A stretch of DNA of 64,000 nucleotides from DATBHW01 sp046704085 (GTDB lineage: Bacteria; Chloroflexota; Ktedonobacteria; Ktedonobacterales; DATBGS01): assembly GCA_046704085.1 (NCBI GenBank), contig JBJKSJ010000038.1:1-64000 (forward strand), given 5' to 3'. Under the pieces are notes generated by a model. It searched no databases, was not told the DNA's origin, and saw only the letters and a program-made list of their open reading frames with translations. Shown piece by piece: positions 41,802 through 50,046 of this stretch. A program made the position numbers and the translations under genes. Every line of letters starts with the position of its first letter. The stretch's first letter is position 1.

Positions 41802-44177
41802 ATGGGCATAAAGCGAGATCGGCACCCTCCCTCCAGACAAACCCATCACAACCCGCCTGCCCCGTCCACGGAAACCACCAGCCGGACATCGCAGATACAG
41901 ACGATGGGCGCGGGCACATCCGACGCACAGCACGCTCTTGATGATCCTGCGCGGCTGGCTGCCCTTCAGCAAACCATGCTCCTGGATAGCCCGCCAGAGG
42001 AAGCATTTGATCGGCTCACCCGCCTGGCTGCCAAAATCCTGCGCGCCCCAACGGCCCTGGTCTCCCTCGTGGACCAGGATCGCCAGTTTTTCAAAAGCTA
42101 CGCGGGCCTGGCAGAACCCTGGACCTCTCAGCAAGGAACACTACTCACTCATTTGTTCTGTCGGTATGTCGCGATAACCGGCCAACCACTGCTGGTAGAA
42201 GATGCGCGCAAGCATCCGTTGGTCCAGGGGAACCTCGCCATCGACGACCTGGGCGCGCTGGCTTACGCTGGCGTTCCTTTGATCACCCAGGAAGGCTACG
42301 CGCTGGGCGCTTTCTGCGTCATTGATAACCACCCGCGCGCCTGGACCCAGGAGGAGATCGAGATACTCAAAGACCTGAGCGCCTCGGTGATGACCGAAAT
42401 CGAATTGCGTGCCACGACCCGGCAGGCCGCCGCCCGCGCCAGCCAGCTTGAGGCCACCTTCGAGGCCATCGCCGATGCCGTGCTAGTCTATGATAAAGAT
42501 GGTACTATCCTTCAGGCGAATGCCGCCGCCCGCGAACTGCTGGCTTCTGATCAGTCGGACGTTTACACGCTGCCGCTCTCTGAGCGTATGCGCCTCTTTC
42601 CCAGTTGGGATGAGCAGAAGCAGCCTTTCTCCGATGAAAGCTGGCCGGCCCGGCGCATCTTGAACGGTGAGACCCTCAAAGGCGCAACCTCTGTCGAGAG
42701 TGAAACCCGGACATCCGATGGTCGCCAGGTGATGTTCAACGCCAGCGGCGCGCCCGTGCGCGATTCGGAGGGCCAGATTATTGGGGGCATCCTCCTGCTG
42801 CGCGATGTGACAGAACGGCGGCAGATCGAACAACGCACCGAAGCGACCCTCAACGCCTTGCTGGCGATGGCCCAGGCGCTCGTCTTCGATAGCCCTGAGA
42901 CAGAGCTTGCTGCTAATCAAACGCTCTCCGACACCACACGCATCGCGCGCCGCCTGGCAGAACTGACTGCCAGTGTCCTTGGCTGCCAGCGGGTCAGTCT
43001 GAGCGCCATCGACCCAAAGACGCAGATCGCACGCCCGGTAGCCATTGTGGGTCTTTCCCCGGAGCAAGAGCAGCAATGGTGGGCCGAGCAGCCCGCCGAG
43101 TCGCGGCTGGAGGACAGCCCGATGCCTGAACTTGTCGCTCGCCTTCTCAGCGGCGATGTGCTGACGTTCGATATGCGGCAGCCGCCTTTCAATGCGTATC
43201 CAAATCCCTATGGAGTGACCACGATGCTCATTGCGCCGATGCACGTGGGCAATCAAATTGTCGGCGTGGTCACGCTTGATTATGGCGGGGCAGAACACGC
43301 CTTTTCTCCTCAGGAGATCGCGCTGGCGGGCAGCGTCGCAAAGCTTGAGGCCCTGGTTGTCGAGCGCGCGCGGCTGCTGCATGAGCGCGAAGAGTCGCGC
43401 GCGCGCGAACTGGCCCTGCGGCAAGCCAACGAGCGGATGGACGCCTTCCTGGGCATTGCCAGCCACGAACTCAAAACGCCCATCACCAGCATCAAAGCTG
43501 GCATTCAACTGGCGCAGCGCCGCCTGGAGATGGCGCCCCCGCCAGAGTCCCGCTCTCTCGCTGATCTCAACACGCTGCTGGACGCGCTCCAGACGCTCCT
43601 CAATCGCTCAGACCGCCAGACACGGCTGCTCAATCGCCTGGTAGATGACCTGTTGGATGTCTCGCGCATCCAGTCAGGCAAGCTCGAATTCCACCTGGAG
43701 CAAGGCGATCTGGTCGCCATCGTGCGCGATGCCGTGCAAGAGCAATCTCAACTCGCGCCAAAGCGGACCATTCGCTTTCAGCCTCCCGCTCATCCGAATC
43801 TCAGCGTCTTCGTGGACGCCGACCGCATCGGGCAGGTGGTCACCAACTACCTCACCAACGCCCTCAAATACTCGAAGGAAGCCTATCCGGTCGAGGTGGG
43901 CCTGGAGGTCGAGGGCCAGCACGCTCGCCTCTGGGTGCGCGATCAGGGGCCAGGGCTGCCCTCGGAAGAACAGGCGCGCATCTGGGAACGCTTCCACCGG
44001 GCGGAAGGCATTGAGATTCAGAGCGGCTCTGGCGTTGGGCTGGGCCTGGGCCTTTATATCAGCCGAACGATCATCGAGCGTCATCACGGGCAGGTCGGCG
44101 TGCAAAGCACCCCCGGACAGGGTTCCACCTTCTGGTTTATTCTGCCGCTGGCGCAGGCCAGAGCAGCGCGCGACTGA
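41802..44177 (+). CDS. Soluble sensor histidine kinase (GAF-PAS-GAF-HisKA-HATPase)
   Basis: A 791-residue protein without membrane helices. GAF domain 1 (residues about 60-205) carries DQDRQFFKSYAGL and YAGVPLITQEGYALGAFCVI. PAS has VLVYDKDGTILQANAAAREL. GAF 2 contains GVTTMLIAPMHVGNQIVGVV. HisKA has AFLGIASHELKTPITSIKAG with H555, and HATPase has VTNYLTNALKYSKEA, VRDQGPGLP and GVGLGLGLYISRTII. The kinase half is close to that of the 29951-32632 kinase, so the two are paralogues. No response regulator is adjacent. The ATG follows CGGAGAGAAGAG. The stop is 1 bp from the stop of the convergent gene. Confidence 0.9.
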   Translation: MGIKRDRHPPSRQTHHNPPAPSTETTSRTSQIQTMGAGTSDAQHALDDPARLAALQQTMLLDSPPEEAFDRLTRLAAKILRAPTALVSLVDQDRQFFKSYAGLAEPWTSQQGTLLTHLFCRYVAITGQPLLVEDARKHPLVQGNLAIDDLGALAYAGVPLITQEGYALGAFCVIDNHPRAWTQEEIEILKDLSASVMTEIELRATTRQAAARASQLEATFEAIADAVLVYDKDGTILQANAAARELLASDQSDVYTLPLSERMRLFPSWDEQKQPFSDESWPARRILNGETLKGATSVESETRTSDGRQVMFNASGAPVRDSEGQIIGGILLLRDVTERRQIEQRTEATLNALLAMAQALVFDSPETELAANQTLSDTTRIARRLAELTASVLGCQRVSLSAIDPKTQIARPVAIVGLSPEQEQQWWAEQPAESRLEDSPMPELVARLLSGDVLTFDMRQPPFNAYPNPYGVTTMLIAPMHVGNQIVGVVTLDYGGAEHAFSPQEIALAGSVAKLEALVVERARLLHEREESRARELALRQANERMDAFLGIASHELKTPITSIKAGIQLAQRRLEMAPPPESRSLADLNTLLDALQTLLNRSDRQTRLLNRLVDDLLDVSRIQSGKLEFHLEQGDLVAIVRDAVQEQSQLAPKRTIRFQPPAHPNLSVFVDADRIGQVVTNYLTNALKYSKEAYPVEVGLEVEGQHARLWVRDQGPGLPSEEQARIWERFHRAEGIEIQSGSGVGLGLGLYISRTIIERHHGQVGVQSTPGQGSTFWFILPLAQARAARD

Positions 44178-44178
44178 T

Positions 44179-46038
44179 TCAGGACCACACCTCGCGCAGA
44201 TTGTCGATGATGAGGAACAGTCCGATCAGCACCAGCACGACGAGTATCACCAGGCGCGCAAACGTGATGAACAAGACCAGCATGGTGAACAGCGCCAGCG
44301 CCACGACCAACGCGCTCACCAGCGTGCGAATGGAGCGACGAAAGAGCGCCTCCATGAAGGCATAGATGCCCAGCAGCACCAGCAGTCCTGGCCCCAGGTC
44401 TTGCGAAAACTGGGCGAGGACGACAAAGGCCAGCAGCAGCACCCCGATGCTGATCGCGCTCCAGGTCTGCGCCAGCCGACTCAGCCGCAGATCAACAGGG
44501 CTGGTGGGCAGGTGCGGATGATGTAGGTGCGCGCACGGATCGCCGGGATCGCCAGCAGCAAGCTGGGCGGCATAATCGGCGCAGCTTGCCAGCGCCAACT
44601 CGTTGGTCGCCCGCTGGGCCTTGAGTTGGTCGAAGGCAGCGCTGCCCTCCCGAATCTCGCGCTCCAGGTTCGTTGCCTGCGCCCGCAAGGCTGGGCGGTT
44701 ATGCACTGCTGCTGATTCCATCTCCAGCCCGCGCTGGCGATCTGCCAGGTCGGCAATCTGCTGGACCAGTTCCTGCTGCTCCGCGCGCAGGCGGTCCTGC
44801 TGCTTCTCCAGCGCCGCGAGCGTCATGGCGGGCGGCGGCACTTTGTCTAACCCGCTCCATCCCACCGGGTCATACCATGCCTTCCTCACCTGCCCATCGC
44901 GTTGAAATTTGGGGCCGGTGGGGGCATCCTCGCCCGCAAAGGGGTCGCCGATATAGCGGCCCCACAGTCCACGATAGCCATCGACCCAGGGCGGCGCTGG
45001 CCGCTCAGGGGTCTCCTGGAGCGGACACACCTCCCAGGGGTTTTTCTGGCCTGGCCCAATCCGCAGCCCATCGCCGCGCGCGTAATCGACATAGGGGATA
45101 CGAAAGAGACCCGGCGCCGAACCGGCCACAGGCGCATTACCCTGGCCCAGACGCGCCCACACGCCGCGCAACCCCTTCCAGAGCCGAATCAGCCCGGCTG
45201 TATAGGGCAGCACTGCCGTCGTCAGATATTCGCCGGGGAAGAAGTAGGAAGCGTGCGAGCCTGCACCTACATAGACCAGCGGGTGTTCGCCCACCCGTGC
45301 CAGGTCCGGGTCGTCCCAGCGACGACGCAGTTCGTCGCCCTCATAGTTGTGCGAGGCATAGGCTACCCAGGCGGGCTGCGCCCTTCCCTGCTTATCCTCT
45401 GCCGCGTAGACCGTAATCATCTCCCAGTCGGCTTCGTGATCATTGACTCCCTGGAACGAGGAACGCCAGTCGTTGAAAGCGTAAAAGAACCAGTATTGCA
45501 GCGTGATATAGCCCTGCTCGCGCACCACCCGGCCATGATAGCAGTAGCGTGGCCTCTGCTCCTGGAGCGCCTGATAGTGCAGCGCCGAGCTTGCCGCCAG
45601 ACCCCCTGGCGCTTTGCCGCGTAGGATCAGCGAAAGCGAAAAGAGCAGATCCCCCAGCCGTGCAACCAGGCCAACCCGCGCCAGCCGCCCCGGGCCTGGG
45701 TGAAAGTCCTTGAGCGTTGAGCTATGGTGAAACTCGCGCACCTTCGCCCCCGACAGCGGATCGGCCACGCTCAGGTAATACACCGACCCCGGCGCGGGCA
45801 GACGTCGCTCGACCAGCAGGTCCACATCCAACTGGCCGCGTGGAACCAACACCTGGGGGTTTTCATTAGGACGCTTGATACAAAGGGCTGCCTCGGCAAG
45901 ATAGCGGTCCACATCCATTGGATAGAACTGCTCCCCCCGGTTAAAGCAGAGAACCGGCTCGAAGCGGCGCAGCAGTGCCAGATCATCCGGGGAGAGCAGC
46001 GTCGTTGGCGCCGCATCTGAGGGAAGGCGGAGGGCCAT
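44179..46038 (-). CDS. Vps62-like protein with coiled coil and C-terminal membrane domain
   Basis: A 619-residue protein. Residues about 25-340 match the plan of Vps62/DUF946-type proteins: PVLCFNRGEQFYPMDVDRYL, YWFFYAFNDW, GVNDHEADWEMITVY, AYASHNYEG and HPLVYVGAGSHASYFFPGEY. The H-E-A-D-W-E and G-S-H-A-S-Y-F motifs also recall NPP1/necrosis-inducing-like jelly rolls. A coiled coil follows (about 400-470, LEKQQDRLRAEQQELVQQIA), then about four membrane helices at the C-terminus. I know of no experimentally defined role for bacterial members. It is 12 bp downstream of a small membrane protein gene and probably in one transcript. Confidence 0.72.
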   Translation of the reverse strand: MALRLPSDAAPTTLLSPDDLALLRRFEPVLCFNRGEQFYPMDVDRYLAEAALCIKRPNENPQVLVPRGQLDVDLLVERRLPAPGSVYYLSVADPLSGAKVREFHHSSTLKDFHPGPGRLARVGLVARLGDLLFSLSLILRGKAPGGLAASSALHYQALQEQRPRYCYHGRVVREQGYITLQYWFFYAFNDWRSSFQGVNDHEADWEMITVYAAEDKQGRAQPAWVAYASHNYEGDELRRRWDDPDLARVGEHPLVYVGAGSHASYFFPGEYLTTAVLPYTAGLIRLWKGLRGVWARLGQGNAPVAGSAPGLFRIPYVDYARGDGLRIGPGQKNPWEVCPLQETPERPAPPWVDGYRGLWGRYIGDPFAGEDAPTGPKFQRDGQVRKAWYDPVGWSGLDKVPPPAMTLAALEKQQDRLRAEQQELVQQIADLADRQRGLEMESAAVHNRPALRAQATNLEREIREGSAAFDQLKAQRATNELALASCADYAAQLAAGDPGDPCAHLHHPHLPTSPVDLRLSRLAQTWSAISIGVLLLAFVVLAQFSQDLGPGLLVLLGIYAFMEALFRRSIRTLVSALVVALALFTMLVLFITFARLVILVVLVLIGLFLIIDNLREVWS

Positions 46039-46050
46039 TGCTGCTGCTCC

Positions 46051-46542
46051 TTACGCTTCCAGCGCGCCAGGCGGCTCAACCGCGCTGGTGCTGCCGACGG
46101 GTTCGATGTCCATGCTCGCTGAGACAGCGGGAGACGTCGCCTCAATGGAGAACGCCTCCCGAATAGGGCGCTGATTGAGATAAAACACCAGAAGTGCCGT
46201 AATCAACAGCGTCACATAGGCTGGGCGCCCCTGAAAATAATTGCTGAGCTGAATCACCAGTTGGCACCCCAGCAGGAGCATACTCATCAGCCAGGCCCAG
46301 GGCCGCAGGCGCAGCATGCCCAGACCACTCACCAGAGCAAACACGCCCAGGGCTAACTGCGCGGCCACCAGAAACAGATCGACCACTGACAATTGCCGCA
46401 CCACCACTGCCAACGCAGGCGCCAGATTGCCGCTGTAGTGCAGCAGGCTCAAGACCAGCACGAAGAGACTCAGCGCCGTCACCAGGAAGCCATACAGGAA
46501 GATCAACACCGCCAGAATCGTCACGACAAGTGGTCGTTTCAT
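46051..46542 (-). CDS. Four-TM hypothetical membrane protein, partner of Vps62-like gene
   Basis: A 163-residue protein with four hydrophobic helices (about 5-32, 50-75, 82-102, 108-125) and a 40-residue acidic/Ser tail (SIEATSPAVSASMDIEPVGS). LRLRPWAWLMSMLLLGCQLVIQL is a typical arrangement of small DUF-type integral membrane proteins. No function was recognised. It lies 12 bp upstream of the Vps62-like gene. AAAGGCACG lies just before its ATG, a usable RBS. Confidence 0.65.
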   Translation of the reverse strand: MKRPLVVTILAVLIFLYGFLVTALSLFVLVLSLLHYSGNLAPALAVVVRQLSVVDLFLVAAQLALGVFALVSGLGMLRLRPWAWLMSMLLLGCQLVIQLSNYFQGRPAYVTLLITALLVFYLNQRPIREAFSIEATSPAVSASMDIEPVGSTSAVEPPGALEA

Positions 46543-46684
46543 AGTCGTGCCTTTCAGCAGAGCGCAATGTAGCCTGAGTTCTTAATATAGGGCCACATTG
46601 CATCAAAGACTATGCCAGCAGCCCTCTCAAGCAGATGAAGCGGCGCCCTGCGGCAGATCGGACTATGATGACATCTACTCTTTG

Positions 46685-48106
46685 TTATCTAAATATCGGC
46701 TGTTCGGTGTTGCTCCACGAAGGCGCAATTGGCGCCAGCCCCAGTTCACGCACAATTTGCTGGGCAGCCAATCCAACAGCTTCTGTAAACGTTGGATAAG
46801 CCAGTTGGACCTCCGCCAATTGCTCAACCCGCATACCACCTGCCATACAGGCGGCTACCATCTGGATCACTTCCACCGAGTATTCACCCAGGACATGCGC
46901 TCCCAGGATATGCCGATAGCGCCGCTCGACGATCAGCTTGCAAAAGCCCTCCGGGTGGGCATCAACCACGGGCCGTAGTAAGTCGCTGTAGTGGACAACG
47001 GCCACCGCGCAATCGTAGAGGGCACGCGCCTCCGCCTCAGTCAGCCCGACACGGGCATATTCCGGGTCGGTGAAGCTGCCACTGGGGACAATCTCATGGG
47101 TGAACCGGCGGTGGGGTTCCAGCACAGCATTTTCAGCGGCAAGGCGCCCCTCATAGGTTGCGCTCTGCGCAAGCATGCTCCGCCCGTTGATGTCTCCAGA
47201 GGCATAGATGTGCGGCGTCGTGCTTTGCAGGTAATCATTGACTACGATATAACTCCGCTCTGTCGCTATTCCGGCAGCAGCGACATCCAGCACATCGACA
47301 TTCCCCGGCCAGCCAACCGCAAAGAAAACAGCATCAACAATCACACTGAACAAGCGCCCTACTTGCTCATAAAACAGCTCAATTCCCCTTTGCGTCTGCT
47401 CCAGGCGCTCCGTTTTGGCCCCGGTAATCACCGTGATGCCTTGCTCCTCAAAGGCGGCCTTCAGAGCGGCGGAGATGTCCTCATCGGCTCCTGGGGTCAG
47501 CCGGGGGGCCATTTCAACCAGAGTCACCTGGCAACCGAAATCTTCCAGGATCGATGCAAGCTGGCACCCGGTATCTGCACCGCCAATGACGGCTATGCGT
47601 GCAGGCAGGGTCTGCAACGTCCAGATATCACTATAGGTCAGCCCCAGATCAGCGCCAGAGATCGGCAGTTTCTGGCCGCGACCTCCTGCTGCAATAATGA
47701 TTCGCTCGCCGCGCCATGTGCGACCATCAGGGGTCATGAGCGTATGCTGATCGAGAAACCTGGCCGGACCGGCTCCCTCGATGAGATCAATGCCGATCCG
47801 GCGCAACGACTCGGCCAGATGTTTTTTCTCATGCGCGTAATTGGCGACCCGGTTGGCGTTTGCCAGCACGGCGGGCAGATCGATTTCTGGCTGTGCCCCA
47901 TTCAGACCAAAGATCGGCCAGGTTTTGGCATCGCGTGCCAGCCGAGCGGCGCGAGCGATGGTGCGTATCGGCGCAGGCCCTTCGTTGATGCTGGTCCCAC
48001 CTACCCGTTTACTTTCGAGTAAAGTCACCCTGGCGCCCAGTTCACGCGCGCGCAGCGCTGCCGACACACCGGCTGGCCCGCCGCCGATCACCAGGAGATC
48101 ACTCAT
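46685..48106 (-). CDS. Pyridine nucleotide-disulfide oxidoreductase homologue lacking redox cysteines
   Basis: A 473-residue flavoprotein with the fold of dihydrolipoyl dehydrogenase / mercuric reductase. FAD motif is LLVIGGGPAGVSAALRAREL, the NAD motif IAVIGGADTGCQLASIL, the second FAD contact HIYASGDINGRSML, and the dimer interface is GAHVLGEYSVEVIQMV. Where active enzymes have GGTCLNxGCxPSK this protein reads GGTSINEGPAPIRT, so both redox cysteines are replaced (Ser and Pro). The C-terminal HPTxxE is changed to YPTFTEAV, losing the base His. It therefore cannot do dithiol chemistry but may still bind FAD/NAD(P)H, for example as a transhydrogenase, quinone or metal reductase. AGGAGG precedes the ATG. 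Confidence 0.88.
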   Translation of the reverse strand: MSDLLVIGGGPAGVSAALRARELGARVTLLESKRVGGTSINEGPAPIRTIARAARLARDAKTWPIFGLNGAQPEIDLPAVLANANRVANYAHEKKHLAESLRRIGIDLIEGAGPARFLDQHTLMTPDGRTWRGERIIIAAGGRGQKLPISGADLGLTYSDIWTLQTLPARIAVIGGADTGCQLASILEDFGCQVTLVEMAPRLTPGADEDISAALKAAFEEQGITVITGAKTERLEQTQRGIELFYEQVGRLFSVIVDAVFFAVGWPGNVDVLDVAAAGIATERSYIVVNDYLQSTTPHIYASGDINGRSMLAQSATYEGRLAAENAVLEPHRRFTHEIVPSGSFTDPEYARVGLTEAEARALYDCAVAVVHYSDLLRPVVDAHPEGFCKLIVERRYRHILGAHVLGEYSVEVIQMVAACMAGGMRVEQLAEVQLAYPTFTEAVGLAAQQIVRELGLAPIAPSWSNTEQPIFR

Positions 48107-48152
48107 ACAGACCCTCCTCTTGCCTTCGCAATGCTATCGCTGATAAGTCGCT

Positions 48153-49283
48153 TCATCCTTGGGTTCTTTGGTTTGTCTCTGCTTGCGCGACCTCGACAAA
48201 GACCTTGATGGCATCTTTGTTCTCGAACAGGTGATGCAGCAGCTCGGCGTGCTGGTCGAGGTTCTGTACCGGCGTGGTCAGCATCCTGTTGAGCCAGCCG
48301 GGACAGAATGCCTCCGCTTTGAGCAGGTCGTCCACGCCAGCAAGAAAGTCGCTATAGGCGGCGCTCACACTGCCAACCATCACCTTGTTGCCTAGGACAA
48401 AGCCTTGATTGATCTTATCTGCGGGGACGGTGGCTTGCCGCTCGCCCCCCGTAATGCTCGCCAGCACCAGCACCCCATTGGGGGCCAACGCCTCAGCGGC
48501 TGCAAACACGAGTGGGCTATATCCAGTTGCTTCCAACATGAGGTCGAAGGGGCCAAACGTGCGGCTGACCTCGGCCAGCGTTTCCAGTTGGGAGCAGACA
48601 TAATGGCCGCCTAATTGCGTGATGAGGTCGCTATTAAGATAAGGCGGAGGACGCAAGGAGTAACACGTCACCTCCAGGCCACGCAGGCGCATGACCAGCC
48701 CAGCCAGGAGACCAATGGCGCCAGCGCCGATGACGGCAGCGCGACGCGGCTGCCAGAGCTTGAGTCGCCGCTGAATCTCGAACGCCTGATTGATTCCTTT
48801 CTCAACTACGGCTATCGGCTCCAGCAAGACCCCGACCTCCCGCAGCATCGGTGGGAGCGGCACCAGATAAGCTGCATCCTCTACGTAGTATTCCGTCATA
48901 AACCCATGCAGCAGATGAATGCCCCGCTCGTAATAGGCTGCATCAGTGGTCATATCCTGAGAGCCAATCTGGTCGTAGAGGCTCGTACCTGGCCGACGCA
49001 CCGTTGCCACTACATAGGCGCCTGGTGTGATCGTAGAGGGCACATGTGGACCCACTTCGATGACCTGACCAACATGTTCATGGCCTACGATGAGAAAATG
49101 CGCTCCCTCTGGAGCCTGACCGTATAGGGCTTCAATGATTTCTTTGTCGGTTCCATCCACCCCGGCGCGCAGCACTTTCACCAGGACGCCGCGCCCATTA
49201 GGAATAGCGGTTACTTGCGGCTGGGGAATATTTTCCAGATGCAGCGAGTGCGGCTGACCGGGATAGACTGCGACTGCTTTCAT
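48153..49283 (-). CDS. Zinc-type alcohol dehydrogenase superfamily, glucose 1-dehydrogenase-like
   Basis: A 376-residue MDR-family protein. The catalytic-domain segment LRAGVDGTDKEII corresponds to the Cys-containing motif of ADHs, but the metal ligand position is Asp (D43). This is like the Asp ligand reported for Haloferax glucose dehydrogenase. LIVGHEHVGQVIEVG supplies His/Glu, and LLEPIAVVEKGINQAF matches archaeal glucose dehydrogenase. The Rossmann motif AVIGAGAIGLLAGLVMRL is intact. The structural-zinc cysteines are absent. It probably oxidises glucose or another aldose. It lies 46 bp upstream of the flavoprotein gene on the same strand. An operator-like motif lies 113 bp upstream of its start. 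Confidence 0.82.
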   Translation of the reverse strand: MKAVAVYPGQPHSLHLENIPQPQVTAIPNGRGVLVKVLRAGVDGTDKEIIEALYGQAPEGAHFLIVGHEHVGQVIEVGPHVPSTITPGAYVVATVRRPGTSLYDQIGSQDMTTDAAYYERGIHLLHGFMTEYYVEDAAYLVPLPPMLREVGVLLEPIAVVEKGINQAFEIQRRLKLWQPRRAAVIGAGAIGLLAGLVMRLRGLEVTCYSLRPPPYLNSDLITQLGGHYVCSQLETLAEVSRTFGPFDLMLEATGYSPLVFAAAEALAPNGVLVLASITGGERQATVPADKINQGFVLGNKVMVGSVSAAYSDFLAGVDDLLKAEAFCPGWLNRMLTTPVQNLDQHAELLHHLFENKDAIKVFVEVAQAETNQRTQG

Positions 49284-49395
49284 ATCGTGCCCTCTCGGTG
49301 TTGCTGTCGAAGGTGATGCCTAACTCGGTTGATGACCTGCTGAGGAGCCATAGCAACTCAGCACCGACTATAACTGAATTGAGTAGGATTCTACA

Positions 49396-49411
49396 TGTAT
49401 CAAAAGATGTA
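49396..49411. promoter_or_regulatory. Palindromic motif TGTATCNAAAGATGTA, copy A
   Basis: TGTATCAAAAGATGTA, forward. It lies 113 bp upstream of the glucose-dehydrogenase-like gene. It pairs with the inverted copy at 49542. Confidence 0.7.
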
Positions 49412-49541
49412 GTTCTGGCCTCTGTTCCATTGCCGCTCCGCTTGCCATCTTTCTTGAACCATTGGCCTGGACCAGAGGGGAGCTTTCCGCGTCACGACGG
49501 AGTTCGTTCACTCAGGAGGAGTTCTCATATCTGGAGGCTCG

Positions 49542-49557
49542 TACATCTTTTGATACA
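49542..49557. promoter_or_regulatory. Palindromic motif, copy B (inverted)
   Basis: TACATCTTTTGATACA, the exact reverse complement of copy A, 146 bp centre to centre (13.9 turns at 10.5 bp). It lies just past the stop of the PLDc_N gene. The rest of the 291-bp gap 49284-49574 shows no gene. Confidence 0.7.
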
Positions 49558-49574
49558 TACTGTCTGACTCTTCC

Positions 49575-49865
49575 CTAGTGAGGAACACTTCCGCCTTCGA
49601 TTGCTTTCCTGACGCGCTGTTCGTCTACTGCCTGTCGCTCCTGCATCTGCCTTTCCCAGGAAAGTCTTGAAGGTCTGGCAATCAGATAGATCAGCGCACC
49701 GAGCAGCGGAAAACAGATCACCCCCAGCACCCACAGAGCCTTTTTCCAGCCGACCAGATCGGGGCGTTGGATCAGATCCATCAAGACGGAAATCCAAAGA
49801 ACCGTCACTGGAACCACTATCAGGAAGAACCAGAAGAGCAGCCAGAACCAATCCCAAAACCGCAT
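49575..49865 (-). CDS. PLDc_N-domain small membrane protein
   Basis: A 96-residue protein with two membrane helices (residues about 8-28 and 42-62) separated by VLMDLIQRPDLVGWKKALWV. This is the PLDc_N motif (PF13396) found at the N-terminus of cardiolipin synthases and in stand-alone small proteins. A charged C-terminal tail (WERQMQERQAVDEQRVRKAI) resembles a short SHOCT-like helix. As a stand-alone protein it has no phospholipase active site. GGAGAGAACTG precedes the ATG. It is one of several small envelope proteins in this stretch. Confidence 0.8.
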   Translation of the reverse strand: MRFWDWFWLLFWFFLIVVPVTVLWISVLMDLIQRPDLVGWKKALWVLGVICFPLLGALIYLIARPSRLSWERQMQERQAVDEQRVRKAIEGGSVPH

Positions 49866-50017
49866 CAGTTCTCTCCATTTCCAGGATGGGCCGCCATGAC
49901 AGTGTGATTTTCACCTTGTCGGCCATCTGAGTATGGCCTTTGGGCAGGAGTACACTGGGCGAGGTGAGTCCCGCGATAATCACACTGAAAGGATACCCTT
50001 GCCTGTGAGGTTTTGCC

Positions 50018-50033
50018 TGTATCGAAAGATGTA
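50018..50033. promoter_or_regulatory. Palindromic motif, copy C (forward)
   Basis: TGTATCGAAAGATGTA, 14 bp past the stop of the GH63-type gene. It forms an inverted pair with copy D on the other side of that gene. Confidence 0.7.
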
Positions 50034-50046
50034 TTTTCAGTTCCGG

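Noticed and set aside
49298..49567. 89-codon plus-strand frame over copies A and B
   Set aside because: GTG start without RBS, no recognisable domain, covers the regulatory gap.
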